Shown piece by piece: positions 53,532 to 61,927 of a stretch of 64,000 bases of DNA. The notes under the pieces are model-generated. The model saw nothing but the letters and a program-made list of their open reading frames with translations, was not told the DNA's origin and did no database searches. The first letter of the stretch is position 1. Each line of letters starts with the position of its first letter. Position numbers and translations under genes: made by a program. The DNA comes from Candidatus Saccharimonadota bacterium (lineage in GTDB: Bacteria; Patescibacteriota; Saccharimonadia; Saccharimonadales; Saccharimonadaceae), in assembly GCA_027492255.1 (NCBI GenBank), contig JAPUFB010000004.1, positions 62,001 to 126,000 on the forward strand, read 5' to 3'.

Positions 53532-54665
53532 CTACGAGACATATTGGATTTCTGGAACCGGCAAGCGGTTGAAATTCGTCATGTACGACTGAGTATACGC
53601 GCCACTCAGCCCAAACAGTATCTGATCGCCCATTTTCATATCCTTAGGCAGAAAGCATCTTCCAATAACATCTTCGCCATCACAAGAAGGCCCAGCGAGA
53701 ATATACTCAGTGAGTTGATCATCATCCATACTGCAAAGTTTGTAAACAGGTTGAAGAAGACGGCCGTATTCTTTCGATTCGAATAACCCGCTAAATATGC
53801 CCATGTCGAGATAGAGCCAATTAATACCCGCACGCAGCTCGCACCCAATAACATTGCTGACATGACTCGCTGTATTTGCAACCAATGCTCGTCCCGGTTC
53901 TGCAACCACAGTAATATCTTCTGAAATATATTCATCAAGAGCGGAGCGAATTTTATCAATCGCAATACCTTGCGTACGCGTATCTGAGTATGAAACCGGT
54001 AAACCGCCACCAATATTCAGGACACTGAGTGATATACCGGCTTGACGTGCGGACGCCAATAATTCTGATGCTGTCTTAATCGCGCGATTCCAAAGATAAG
54101 GGTTCTCCATCTGAGAGCCTATACTAAATGTAATCCCAATCGGGTCAAGGCCTTGTTTCTCTGCAAATTGCAAAAGCGAGAGCACATCACCACGATCAGC
54201 ACCGAACTTTCTGGTAAATTTTTCAGCCATTTGATCATCTTCGCTCTCGATATGAAAACGTATGAGCACTTTAGATCCAGGCGCGCATTCAGCAATCTTT
54301 TTCAGCTCATCCGAAGACTGGGCGGTATAACCTTCCACGCCACGGCTATAGGCATACTCAATATCACTCCTAATTTTTACGGGATTCGACATCCAAATAG
54401 TATGAGGGTCAATACCTAAGTCCAATAGTTCCTTGAGCTCACCCGAACTAGCAATATCAAAACCGTCAACCACATCCTTAAGTTCCGCGATGATACGTGC
54501 GTCACTAAATGCTTTATAGGCAAAGTACATATGAACTCTTGGAAGAAGTGCCTTTATATGCAACGCATTTTCACGAGCGATTTCTGGACACACGAGCATT
54601 GTCGGACGATCAGCAGGGAATATCGCAGCCTGAAGTGCGCCTAGTAAGCGCGTATCTATATTCAT
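53532..54665 (-). CDS. Ornithine/lysine decarboxylase-like, alanine-racemase fold (type IV PLP)
   Basis: 377 residues. PLP lysine in MYFAYKAFSDARII, FDIASSGELKELLDLG, LNIGGGLPVSY, TVVAEPGRALVA, catalytic cysteine in LAGPSCDGEDVIGR and GLSGAYTQSYMTNFN. This pattern fits ornithine decarboxylase, giving putrescine. The His that stacks on PLP (FHVGS) reads FSIGS. It overlaps speE by 4 nt, so the three genes form one operon. Confidence 0.88.
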   Translation of the reverse strand: MNIDTRLLGALQAAIFPADRPTMLVCPEIARENALHIKALLPRVHMYFAYKAFSDARIIAELKDVVDGFDIASSGELKELLDLGIDPHTIWMSNPVKIRSDIEYAYSRGVEGYTAQSSDELKKIAECAPGSKVLIRFHIESEDDQMAEKFTRKFGADRGDVLSLLQFAEKQGLDPIGITFSIGSQMENPYLWNRAIKTASELLASARQAGISLSVLNIGGGLPVSYSDTRTQGIAIDKIRSALDEYISEDITVVAEPGRALVANTASHVSNVIGCELRAGINWLYLDMGIFSGLFESKEYGRLLQPVYKLCSMDDDQLTEYILAGPSCDGEDVIGRCFLPKDMKMGDQILFGLSGAYTQSYMTNFNRLPVPEIQYVS

Positions 54666-55525
54666 AGTATTTGATCCTTGAGATAAGGTGGGAGAGACAT
54701 AGACGCCAGGTACATCGAGTAGTCGAGATACTGATTATTATCCTGGATATTAGCTAGACGAGTATTAAATTCTACCTCGTCAAGAACGGATAATGGTTGA
54801 TCGGAAGCCATAATAAATCCAAAAGTAGTGAGTTGATAGGTTGGAACGACCGCCGTATGGAGCCGAGCAGATGCGAAAAGCAGTTTCATCTCTGCGAGTT
54901 GAGCCTTAACTTCTGCGGGTTGCAGAAGCAATGAACCGCACTGCATCATAACGATGCCGCTTGGTGCGAGAATCTTTTTGACAGAGCGAATGAATTCTGG
55001 CTGGAAGAGGCGTTCAGCTGGGCCGTCGGGCACAGGATCAGTCAGATCGAGGACGATAATATCGAATGTTTCTTTGGTGGTATTTACAAAATTATAGGCG
55101 TCCTCGTATATCAGTCGTGAACGCGTATTGTGAAACGCCCCCTCGCTAACTTTCGGCAGATATTTAGCACAGAGTTCCGAGACGGTATTATCTATTTCAA
55201 CTTGGGTTGACTGCTCGATGCTATTTACTCGCAGAGAGTGTTTCAGTGCACCGCCGTCACCACCGCCAATAATTAAAATGTTCTTTGGGTTTCCGTATTG
55301 AATCGATGGAAGAACGGTCATCATCTCGTGATAGATAAATTCATCAGATTCTGATACTTGAATAATCCCGTCGATGGCGAGCATTCGTCCAAAAAATGCA
55401 GTATCAAATACTTGCAGGTGTGCCCACTCTGACTGCTCGTCAAACAACACATCCGTCACTTTAACGGATATTTTTATACCGTCTTTGGAAAGCGGGAGAG
55501 CTGCTTCAGTAAACCAACTAGACAT
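54662..55525 (-). CDS. speE: Spermidine synthase
   Basis: 287 residues from ATG 55525 (MSSWFTEAALPLSKDGIKISVKV); an upstream frame to 55690 is inside speD. Typical motifs: FFGRMLAIDGIIQVSESDEFIYHEMM, ILIIGGGDGGALKHSLR, IIVLDLTDPVPDGPAERLF, VVPTYQLTTFGFIMAS. Transfers aminopropyl from decarboxylated AdoMet to putrescine. It overlaps speD by 8 nt and the decarboxylase by 4 nt. Confidence 0.95.
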   Translation of the reverse strand: MSSWFTEAALPLSKDGIKISVKVTDVLFDEQSEWAHLQVFDTAFFGRMLAIDGIIQVSESDEFIYHEMMTVLPSIQYGNPKNILIIGGGDGGALKHSLRVNSIEQSTQVEIDNTVSELCAKYLPKVSEGAFHNTRSRLIYEDAYNFVNTTKETFDIIVLDLTDPVPDGPAERLFQPEFIRSVKKILAPSGIVMMQCGSLLLQPAEVKAQLAEMKLLFASARLHTAVVPTYQLTTFGFIMASDQPLSVLDEVEFNTRLANIQDNNQYLDYSMYLASMSLPPYLKDQIL

Positions 55526-55910
55526 GCATGCCTCGTTCAAGTGTCGTGTTTTGTTCGTCATGTGCTTCAAGGGCGGCGCGAAGATAGTCAACGGCTTTTT
55601 GAGGATCCATGTTCGGCCCACAGGTAAATACGTCAATTGCCGCATAGTCATGTTCTGGCCAGGTATGTATGGATATGTGTGATTCGGCAAGAAGGAGCAG
55701 TGTCGTCACCCCGTGTGGCTGGAACTTATGCTCGCAGATTCCAAGGACCGTCGCATTGGCGTGCTTTGCGGCTTTGACTAAAGTATCTCGTAAATACTGC
55801 GGGTCATCTAGATACGATTTTTTGCAACCATAAAAATCTACGCAAATATGCACACCTCTGATAGGTGCATTGTTGTCATATGCTTGTGACTTCATATCTT
55901 TCACGACCAT
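55518..55910 (-). CDS. speD: S-adenosylmethionine decarboxylase proenzyme
   Basis: 130 residues, the short prokaryotic form. The self-cleavage site is in LLLLAESHISIHTWPEHDYAAIDVFTCG: Ser after Glu becomes the pyruvoyl group; the His and Cys that assist are present. It makes decarboxylated AdoMet for speE. First gene of a speD-speE-decarboxylase operon. It starts about 255 nt from the divergent lipoprotein gene. Confidence 0.95.
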   Translation of the reverse strand: MVVKDMKSQAYDNNAPIRGVHICVDFYGCKKSYLDDPQYLRDTLVKAAKHANATVLGICEHKFQPHGVTTLLLLAESHISIHTWPEHDYAAIDVFTCGPNMDPQKAVDYLRAALEAHDEQNTTLERGMHV

Positions 55911-55996
55911 AATTGATTAAAACTATAGACTATAATACTTGTTATGTCAATAGTATTTATCAGATAGGGAATTATGCTTACCCTTATAATTATATA

Positions 55997-56025
55997 TTGA
56001 CTCATCTATACTTTTGTGCTATAAG
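55997..56025 (+). promoter_or_regulatory. Promoter of lipoprotein/ATP-grasp operon
   Basis: TTGACT (55997-56002), 17-nt spacer, TATAAG (56020-56025). The leader of about 130 nt includes the hairpin GGCTTA/TAAGCC (56042-56058). Confidence 0.65.
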
Positions 56026-56165
56026 TTACGCAATGGTTTCAGGCTTACACCCTAAGCCCTGAGGAGCTTATATACGGCAATAAATAGATTGCATAAGAAC
56101 TGAGCAATGCTCACCACGAAACTTGACAACTAGCACGTTCAAACAACACCTGAAGGAGATGGGAC

Positions 56166-56633
56166 ATGGCAACAGGAAAATCGGGGAAGAACATTCCTCC
56201 GATGCTCGTTGCAGCTGCGGCACTCGCATTCGGCGCAACCCTCTCGGGCTGCTCGACTGAACCCGAGGACGACCGTGTTGCGTACTGCGTCGATGAGAAC
56301 GACAAGATCATTGACGAGAAGTACTGCGACGCAGACGGCGAAGATCACAGGACGTACGTCGGCGGTGGACACTCCGTGTTCATCTGGTACGGTAACTACC
56401 CCGCGGGACTGCCCATGGGCACTAACGTGACGACCTACAACAACACCACCGTCAACGGCGGCACCGTGAGTGGAACGCGCGTCAGCGCATCCGACCCGGT
56501 GGCTCGCGCCAATGCCGGGCTTCCCTCGAACGGCAAGGTTGCCACCGGTAAGACCGGCGGCATCGGAACCGGCAAGGGAGCAGGCGGCAAGGCTGGCGGC
56601 GGTACAGGCGGAAAGGGCGGAGGCGCAAGCTGA
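56166..56633 (+). CDS. Lipoprotein (DUF1190/YjfM-like)
   Basis: 155 residues. Signal with lipobox LSGC (about residues 26-29): the protein should be lipid-anchored outside. YCVDENDKIIDEKYCDADGEDHRTY with two cysteines, then a Gly/Lys-rich low-complexity tail (about 125-155). The YjfM resemblance rests on gene order rather than a domain match. AAGGAG 8 nt before the ATG. Its TGA overlaps the next ATG (TGATG). Confidence 0.7.
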   Translation: MATGKSGKNIPPMLVAAAALAFGATLSGCSTEPEDDRVAYCVDENDKIIDEKYCDADGEDHRTYVGGGHSVFIWYGNYPAGLPMGTNVTTYNNTTVNGGTVSGTRVSASDPVARANAGLPSNGKVATGKTGGIGTGKGAGGKAGGGTGGKGGGAS

Positions 56634-58171
56634 TGAGGAGAAACTCGAATGTTCCCATCCGTGATGGATGGGAAGAGAAGATCAAACTTCAAGGACTTGT
56701 TTACTCGCCCACCATGCTTCCGAACGGTACTGTTATGCAGTACTGGAAGGAAGGTGCTGTCTACGACATCACCATGGCGGACGTCGAAGCGATGGAAGAG
56801 GCGGCCAAGGCCGTCTTTGCTATGCTCGACTTCGCCGGTGAATGGATCCTTGACAACCCTCGTTACATGTACAAGATGGGCATACCCAAATTTGCCCAGG
56901 CCATGGTGGCCAAGTCTTGGCGAGACCAGATCGATGGTCAGGAGTTTGGAAGCGTCTACGGACGATTCGATTTCCGCTTCGGTGGAGTCAATCATCCTGA
57001 CGAATCCATGCGGACTCCCAAGTTGTACGAATACAACGCCGACACGCCTACGTGCCTCGTTGAGTCGGCTTGGGTACAGTGGCAATGGCTGCAGGATACC
57101 GCTCACGGCCCCGATCAGTGGAACCTCATGCAGGAACTGCTGATTGAGGCGTGGAAACGTAACCTCGGCCTCATCGAGCAGCGGCTCGGCCACAAGCCTG
57201 TCATTTACTTTAGCTACACAGAGGATGAGTACTCCGGCGAAGACGCAATGAACACGTACTACATCCAGGACTGCTGTGCGCAAGCTGGATACGATACGAG
57301 AAACCTCTACGTCGAGGAGATCATGCTTGGGGATGACGGGTTGTTCTACACCGGTGACGGCAAGGAACATATCGAAGTCATCTTCAAACTGTATCCCTGG
57401 GAATTCATGATGGAACAGCGTTTCGCTAAGGCCATCGTGAAGGATCAGCTGCGCGAAGAGCCGGTCACAACCGTCCAGGGAAACCAGACGCTGGGTACTA
57501 TCTGGATCGAGCCCCCTTACAAGATGCTGTGGAGCAATAAGGGGATTCTTCCGATCCTGTGGGACCTGTTCGGCAACAAGAAGTCCAAGCACTACGATGC
57601 TGAGAAGGCGAAATACCTCCTCCCGACATGGTTTGCGGGAGAAGAGCCCAAGGGCCTCAAGACATACGTCAAGAAGCCCTTACTCGGTCGTGAAGGTGCC
57701 TGCGTCAAGATCGTCAAGGACGGAGAAGTTCTCGAGGAGTATGCCGGTAATTACGGAAAGGAAGGCTACGTCGTTCAGGCGTTTGCCCCACTTCCTGCGT
57801 TCTCGACTGATGACTCGGATCAGCCTGTTCACCCGGTGATGGGAGTCTGGATGATTGATGGCGAGCCCGCTGGGCTTGCTATCCGTGAAGCAACAACGCT
57901 AGTGACGGACAACGTCTCCAGCTTCGTTCCTCATTGCATCATTGACTCGCCATATCGGAAGGTGCCTCTCGAGCCGACGTTCGGCAACGACGACACCTTT
58001 GATACGTACCGTGAGGTACCTCCTGTCGAAGCACCCCAACCGGCTCCGCCGACTTTTGCGTCATACCTCTCTGCTCGAGAAGGAGCGCAGATTCGGGCAG
58101 CCGCGTCTGCAGAATTCACGATCCAGTACAGCCAACCGCCCAAGCCCACCACACCTCCCACGAAGGAGTAG
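56633..58171 (+). CDS. Glutathionylspermidine synthase-like ATP-grasp ligase (YjfC-like)
   Basis: 512 residues. GspS C-terminal-domain hallmarks: LYEYNADTPTCLVESAWVQWQW, IYFSYTEDEYSGEDAMNTYYIQDC, FKLYPWEFMM, IEPPYKMLWSNKGILPILWDLF, VKKPLLGREGACVKIV and VMGVWMIDGEPAGLAIREATTLVTDN. By family it joins an amine such as a polyamine to a carboxyl group using ATP; the amidase domain of E. coli Gss is absent. A Pro-rich tail of about 50 residues follows. Translationally coupled to the lipoprotein; 9 nt before the DUF350 gene. Confidence 0.9.
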   Translation: MRRNSNVPIRDGWEEKIKLQGLVYSPTMLPNGTVMQYWKEGAVYDITMADVEAMEEAAKAVFAMLDFAGEWILDNPRYMYKMGIPKFAQAMVAKSWRDQIDGQEFGSVYGRFDFRFGGVNHPDESMRTPKLYEYNADTPTCLVESAWVQWQWLQDTAHGPDQWNLMQELLIEAWKRNLGLIEQRLGHKPVIYFSYTEDEYSGEDAMNTYYIQDCCAQAGYDTRNLYVEEIMLGDDGLFYTGDGKEHIEVIFKLYPWEFMMEQRFAKAIVKDQLREEPVTTVQGNQTLGTIWIEPPYKMLWSNKGILPILWDLFGNKKSKHYDAEKAKYLLPTWFAGEEPKGLKTYVKKPLLGREGACVKIVKDGEVLEEYAGNYGKEGYVVQAFAPLPAFSTDDSDQPVHPVMGVWMIDGEPAGLAIREATTLVTDNVSSFVPHCIIDSPYRKVPLEPTFGNDDTFDTYREVPPVEAPQPAPPTFASYLSAREGAQIRAAASAEFTIQYSQPPKPTTPPTKE

Positions 58172-58180
58172 GAACACACG

Positions 58181-59044
58181 ATGATCAAGAACTACGCAAT
58201 GGGTCTGCCCGACACGATGCTTGCACTCGCGTGCATGATCGCGTTCGCGATCGGCTTCTGGCTCCTCATCAATCGGCTCACGCCGTTCGATGACGGGGCC
58301 GAGTACCGAGACAAGAACAACTCAGCCTACGCGCTTCGGCGCGGCGGCATCCTCGTCGGCCAGGCCATCGCCATGAGCAGTGCGATCTCGATCTACGGAG
58401 CGAACCAGACGGCTGCCAACTTCGGTTGGTTCCTGCTGGCACTCGCGTGGATCTGTGTGGCGCTCATGGTGTCGATGTTCGCCGTGGACAAGCTCGTGCT
58501 CGTCCGGGTCGACAACCTGAAGCTGCTTCGTGAGGGGAATCTCGCGGTCGGCTTCACCGAAGCCGGTGCCTACATCGGCATCGGCATGATCCTCGGCAGC
58601 TCGCTGATCGGGAGTGGGCACTCGATGCTCACCACCATGGCAAGCGCCGTGGTGTTCTTCCTCCTCGGTCTACTGCTCATCTGCGCGGCGTTCTGGCTCC
58701 TCGAGCTGGCGACGCCGTACAGGCTGCACGACTGGCTCGTGGCTGGGAAGACGACGGCAGGGATCGAGACCGGCCTCGCGCTGGTGGCGATCTCCTACGC
58801 GGCCTCGCCGTCCGTTGCGGGCGACGTCGTCAGCTGGGGGGCTAGTCTGTCAGGCTTCGGCCTGACAGCACTGGTGTCTGTTGTCCTGTTGATCGGATCC
58901 TGGCTGCTCGTCGAGCGCTTCGGACCCGGCCACGGGGCCCAGCAGACCCATGAGCAGGACAATGTGGCGATGTCGGTCGCGCGAAGCGCCTTCATCGTCA
59001 TGCTCAGCATCGCCGTCAACGCGGCGATCGTGAACGTGCTGTAA
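58181..59044 (+). CDS. DUF350 membrane protein (YjfL-like)
   Basis: 287 residues and about 8 hydrophobic segments in two repeats, each opening with a similar pattern (TMLALACMIAFAIGFWLLINRLTPFDDGAEY; then AFWLLELATPYRLHDWLVAGKT). DUF350 proteins lie next to GspS-like ATP-grasp genes in many bacteria, as in E. coli yjfL-yjfM-yjfC. Function not established. Very GC-rich compared with the rest of the window. A large hairpin terminator follows. Confidence 0.85.
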   Translation: MIKNYAMGLPDTMLALACMIAFAIGFWLLINRLTPFDDGAEYRDKNNSAYALRRGGILVGQAIAMSSAISIYGANQTAANFGWFLLALAWICVALMVSMFAVDKLVLVRVDNLKLLREGNLAVGFTEAGAYIGIGMILGSSLIGSGHSMLTTMASAVVFFLLGLLLICAAFWLLELATPYRLHDWLVAGKTTAGIETGLALVAISYAASPSVAGDVVSWGASLSGFGLTALVSVVLLIGSWLLVERFGPGHGAQQTHEQDNVAMSVARSAFIVMLSIAVNAAIVNVL

Positions 59045-59049
59045 CACTC

Positions 59050-59096
59050 GCCCCAGGGCTCGGCCTGCAGTTTACTGCAGCGCTGAGCCCTGGGGC
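59050..59096 (+). terminator. Terminator of lipoprotein/ATP-grasp/DUF350 operon
   Basis: GCCCCAGGGCTC (59050-59061) pairs with GAGCCCTGGGGC (59085-59096), with an inner CTGCAG/CTGCAG stem. Confidence 0.8.
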
Positions 59097-59185
59097 ACGC
59101 ACCTTTGGAGTATTCCTTCAAAGGTGTAATAAATGCTTCCATAGATGCGTATCTATGCTGATGAGCTGAAAACAGCGAAAAGCAA

Positions 59186-59215
59186 TTGACTAAACTTGAT
59201 ATTTGGTGTTATAAT
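59186..59215 (+). promoter_or_regulatory. Promoter of K+ channel gene
   Basis: TTGACT (59186-59191), 18-nt spacer, TATAAT (59210-59215). Confidence 0.75.
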
Positions 59216-59252
59216 ATATCTCAACTTTGGCCCAACGACTATGGAGGGATTC

Positions 59253-59696
59253 ATGAGGCGAAGTATTCGAGTTGCTCGGCGTATTCTCAATAAGGCACGC
59301 TGGGTGTTCGGGGTGATTGTTGCGTGGTTCATCCTGGCTGCTACTGCCTTTTCCGTCCTAGAGGGGAAATCCTTCGGCGACAGTGCATGGTGGGTAGTAG
59401 TCACAGGATTTACCATCGGCTACGGTGATCTCTTCCCTGTTACAGCAGGGGGCAGGTTCATCGCCGGAACATTCATGATTTTCTCATTCCTGTTGCTTGC
59501 AATCGCGAGTGGCCACATCACCGTTGCCATCCTCGAAGACAAGAACATCTTCTCCCACGAAGAGCAGGAAAGGAACGAGGCGGCCATGCTTGCGATCTGC
59601 AAGAAGCTCGACATCGTTCCTATCGAGTTCAATGAACTACCCCCCACATCATGGTGGGAACAGAAGACGGGGTTCGATGAGCACGGCGAGGAATAA
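59253..59696 (+). CDS. Two-helix potassium channel
   Basis: 147 residues from ATG 59253 after GGAGGG; ATG 59241 is a possible alternative. TM1 (about 12-32), pore helix and filter WWVVVTGFTIGYGDLFPVT (TIGYGD is the K+ filter), TM2 FIAGTFMIFSFLLLAIASGHI, and a charged cytoplasmic tail of about 50 residues with no RCK domain. It follows the ATP-grasp/DUF350 operon and has its own promoter and terminator. Likely a tetrameric K+ channel. Confidence 0.88.
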   Translation: MRRSIRVARRILNKARWVFGVIVAWFILAATAFSVLEGKSFGDSAWWVVVTGFTIGYGDLFPVTAGGRFIAGTFMIFSFLLLAIASGHITVAILEDKNIFSHEEQERNEAAMLAICKKLDIVPIEFNELPPTSWWEQKTGFDEHGEE

Positions 59697-59707
59697 CTTA
59701 CATTGTG

Positions 59708-59727
59708 GCGGGGGCTTCGGCCCCCGC
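59708..59727 (+). terminator. Terminator of K+ channel gene
   Basis: GCGGGGGC TTCG GCCCCCGC: perfect stem with UUCG tetraloop. Confidence 0.85.
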
Positions 59728-59804
59728 TCATCCTCTAACTACTCCTAGTTTGTAATCCTAAAAGCCCTACGGGGCATTTTTTAATACCCTGATATAATTG
59801 ATCC

Positions 59805-60602
59805 ATGAAATTATATAGCTGGAACGTCAACGGAATTCGAGCAGTACTCAATAAAGGCGATTTTCAAAAGTTTATCGCTGAACATGACCCAGATATCCTC
59901 TGCCTTCAGGAAACAAAGGCCGAGCGAGGACAAGTCGAACTTGATATGCCCCAGTATCATGAACATTTTTTTAGTGCGGTCAAAAAGGGCTATAGTGGCA
60001 CGGCGATATTTAGCAAGACACCCGCTATCCAATATATTGACGGTTTTCCGGACGATATCGTTACTCGGTTTAATGTTACTGGTGACACCTATGGTAATCC
60101 AAACAAGGAAGGGCGGGTGATCGCCGCAGAGTTTGATGAATTTTGGGTTGTCACCGTCTATACGCCGAACAGCAAAGGGGACCTTTCGAGGCTGAAACTC
60201 CGCTATGATTGCTGGGACCGCGCGTTTCTCGCCTATGTTCAACAGCTCGAGAAATCAAAACCGGTAGTATTTTGTGGTGACCTCAACGTTGCACATGCAG
60301 AAATCGACCTCGCGAATCCGAAAGCAAATATTGGCAAACATGGGTTTACGAACGAAGAACGCGAACGATTTGATGATTTTGAAAAAGCAGGTTTCATCGA
60401 TACCTTCCGACACGCATACCCAGACAAAAAAGAGGCCTACTCCTGGTGGACACACTGGGCGAATGCCCGGGCGCGCAATGTCGGCTGGCGTATCGATTAC
60501 TGGCTTGCCTCGAAATCTGTCGCCCCTCGTGTAAAAAATCCGCAGATCCACCCCGACGTTATGGGAAGTGACCACTGTCCAGTAAGTATAGAGCTAGCTT
60601 AG
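59805..60602 (+). CDS. Exodeoxyribonuclease III (AP endonuclease)
   Basis: 265 residues. Xth signatures: LYSWNVNGIRAVL, ILCLQETKAERGQVE, GRVIAAEFDEFWVVTVYTPNS, FCGDLNVAHAEIDL, ARNVGWRIDYWLAS and GSDHCPVSIEL, with all catalytic residues. Removes abasic sites in DNA repair. TATAAT ends 6 nt before the ATG, so it is leaderless. Confidence 0.95.
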   Translation: MKLYSWNVNGIRAVLNKGDFQKFIAEHDPDILCLQETKAERGQVELDMPQYHEHFFSAVKKGYSGTAIFSKTPAIQYIDGFPDDIVTRFNVTGDTYGNPNKEGRVIAAEFDEFWVVTVYTPNSKGDLSRLKLRYDCWDRAFLAYVQQLEKSKPVVFCGDLNVAHAEIDLANPKANIGKHGFTNEERERFDDFEKAGFIDTFRHAYPDKKEAYSWWTHWANARARNVGWRIDYWLASKSVAPRVKNPQIHPDVMGSDHCPVSIELA

Positions 60603-60618
60603 ACGAGTATATCGGTAT

Positions 60619-61029
60619 ATGACATACGAATCTCCACCACATATGCTCGCCTGGGAGCACTATAAACCGCCACTTACCAGGCTTCAGAAGGTAGGTCTTC
60701 GTATTTTTCTGAAAGTGATAAAACCGACGATCGAATCACTTGAAGATCATGCCTATGATCATCCAAGAGATGATCTGCCCGCACGTGTCACTGATCACGT
60801 CAATATATTGCGAGAACGACAAGCATGGGTAGAGCTTTATGGTGAAAAAGGTCTCGAACTAGCAGCAAAACGGTCACTTGGAAATAGTGCATTGCTTGGA
60901 AGTCATCATGGCACGAAGGAATTAATTAAGATAATCCGTACAAAACCCGATACAAGACGCCGAAGAAGGGTACTTGGCTATATGATCACCGAAAAAAATA
61001 AATTAGATCACGCGTCGGATCCTGAATAG
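60619..61029 (+). CDS. Hypothetical protein, basic C-terminus
   Basis: 136 residues, unknown. Helical (LTRLQKVGLRIFLKVIKPTIESLEDHAYD, HVNILRERQAWVELYGEKGLELAAKRSL), then a basic patch TKPDTRRRRRVLGYM. Possibly nucleic-acid binding. TATATC ends 5 nt before the ATG. It lies 16 nt after the exonuclease III gene. Confidence 0.6.
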   Translation: MTYESPPHMLAWEHYKPPLTRLQKVGLRIFLKVIKPTIESLEDHAYDHPRDDLPARVTDHVNILRERQAWVELYGEKGLELAAKRSLGNSALLGSHHGTKELIKIIRTKPDTRRRRRVLGYMITEKNKLDHASDPE

Positions 61030-61060
61030 CTCATAGACATGCCTGGCGTATAATAGCCAT

Positions 61061-61852
61061 ATGGACAGTAGTGATTGGCGACAACAGAAATCTCCGACCC
61101 CGCTTTTCCCTGATATTGAATGGAATAAGCCCGAGCAACGCTCCCGTGCGGGAAAATTAGCAATTATTGGCGGAAATAAGCTCGGATTTATCGCTGTTGC
61201 GGAGAGTTATTCAGTTTCGCATGAGCTTGGCGCAGGACAAATCCGTGCAATTCTTCCTGATGTCTTGAAGAAGTCACTTCCACCAACTATTACCGATACT
61301 CTCTATATCGCAAGTAATATATCGGGCGGCTTTAGCAGGGAAGCGTTACCAGAACTATTAGCCGCTGCCGCCTGGGCTGATGTCTGTTTACTGATTGGTG
61401 ATACTGGACGCAACTCAGAAACTGCCATGGCATTCGAGCAGCTACTCACAACATATCATGGCCATCTCGTAATTACTCGTGATGCCGTTGATCTTCTCCG
61501 TGCGGTTTCGCCTCAAATTGTTAGCAGGGAGAAAACAACGCTTATCGTATCTTTTGCTCAGTTACAGAAATTATTCCAAAACGTCTATTATCCAAAAATT
61601 CTCAGTTTTTCCATGCAACTCATGCAGCTCGTCGATATCCTGCATAAATTTACCATCACGTACCCCGTGACAATCGTCACATTCCATCAAAATCAGCTAA
61701 TCGTCGCCCATGAAGGCAAGATTATTACACAAGAGTACGATGAACCAATGCTTATCTGGCGGGGAGTTACTGCAGCTCGCGTCGCAAGCTATCTCCTCTG
61801 GAATCCCACAAAACCTCTTGAAGCAATTACGACGAGTTTTATTACTTCTTGA
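61061..61852 (+). CDS. Possible YjeF C-terminal/NnrD-like (ribokinase fold) protein, divergent
   Basis: 263 residues. RAGKLAIIGGNKLGFIAVAESYSVSHELGAGQIRAILPDVLKKSLPP resembles the start of NAD(P)H-hydrate dehydratase domains, and AAAWADVCLLIGDTGRNSETA the later loop, but the usual catalytic GTGDVLAG motif is not present. Hence an inactive or altered member of the fold, or a chance likeness. TATAAT ends 6 nt before the ATG. Confidence 0.5.
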   Translation: MDSSDWRQQKSPTPLFPDIEWNKPEQRSRAGKLAIIGGNKLGFIAVAESYSVSHELGAGQIRAILPDVLKKSLPPTITDTLYIASNISGGFSREALPELLAAAAWADVCLLIGDTGRNSETAMAFEQLLTTYHGHLVITRDAVDLLRAVSPQIVSREKTTLIVSFAQLQKLFQNVYYPKILSFSMQLMQLVDILHKFTITYPVTIVTFHQNQLIVAHEGKIITQEYDEPMLIWRGVTAARVASYLLWNPTKPLEAITTSFITS

Positions 61853-61880
61853 TTGACTGTTGTAATATTTATGCTATAAT
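61853..61880 (+). promoter_or_regulatory. Promoter of L,D-transpeptidase gene
   Basis: TTGACT (61853-61858), 16-nt spacer, TATAAT (61875-61880); leader of about 40 nt with AAAGGAGAGG before ATG 61928. Confidence 0.75.
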
Positions 61881-61927
61881 ATTAATGTTGGCTAGATATT
61901 CTGCCACGTGATCTGAAAGGAGAGGAG

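Noticed and set aside
56435-57592. 385-codon minus-strand frame antisense to the ATP-grasp gene
   Set aside because: Long only because the sequence is GC-rich; the opposite strand encodes a clear GspS-like enzyme with all motifs.
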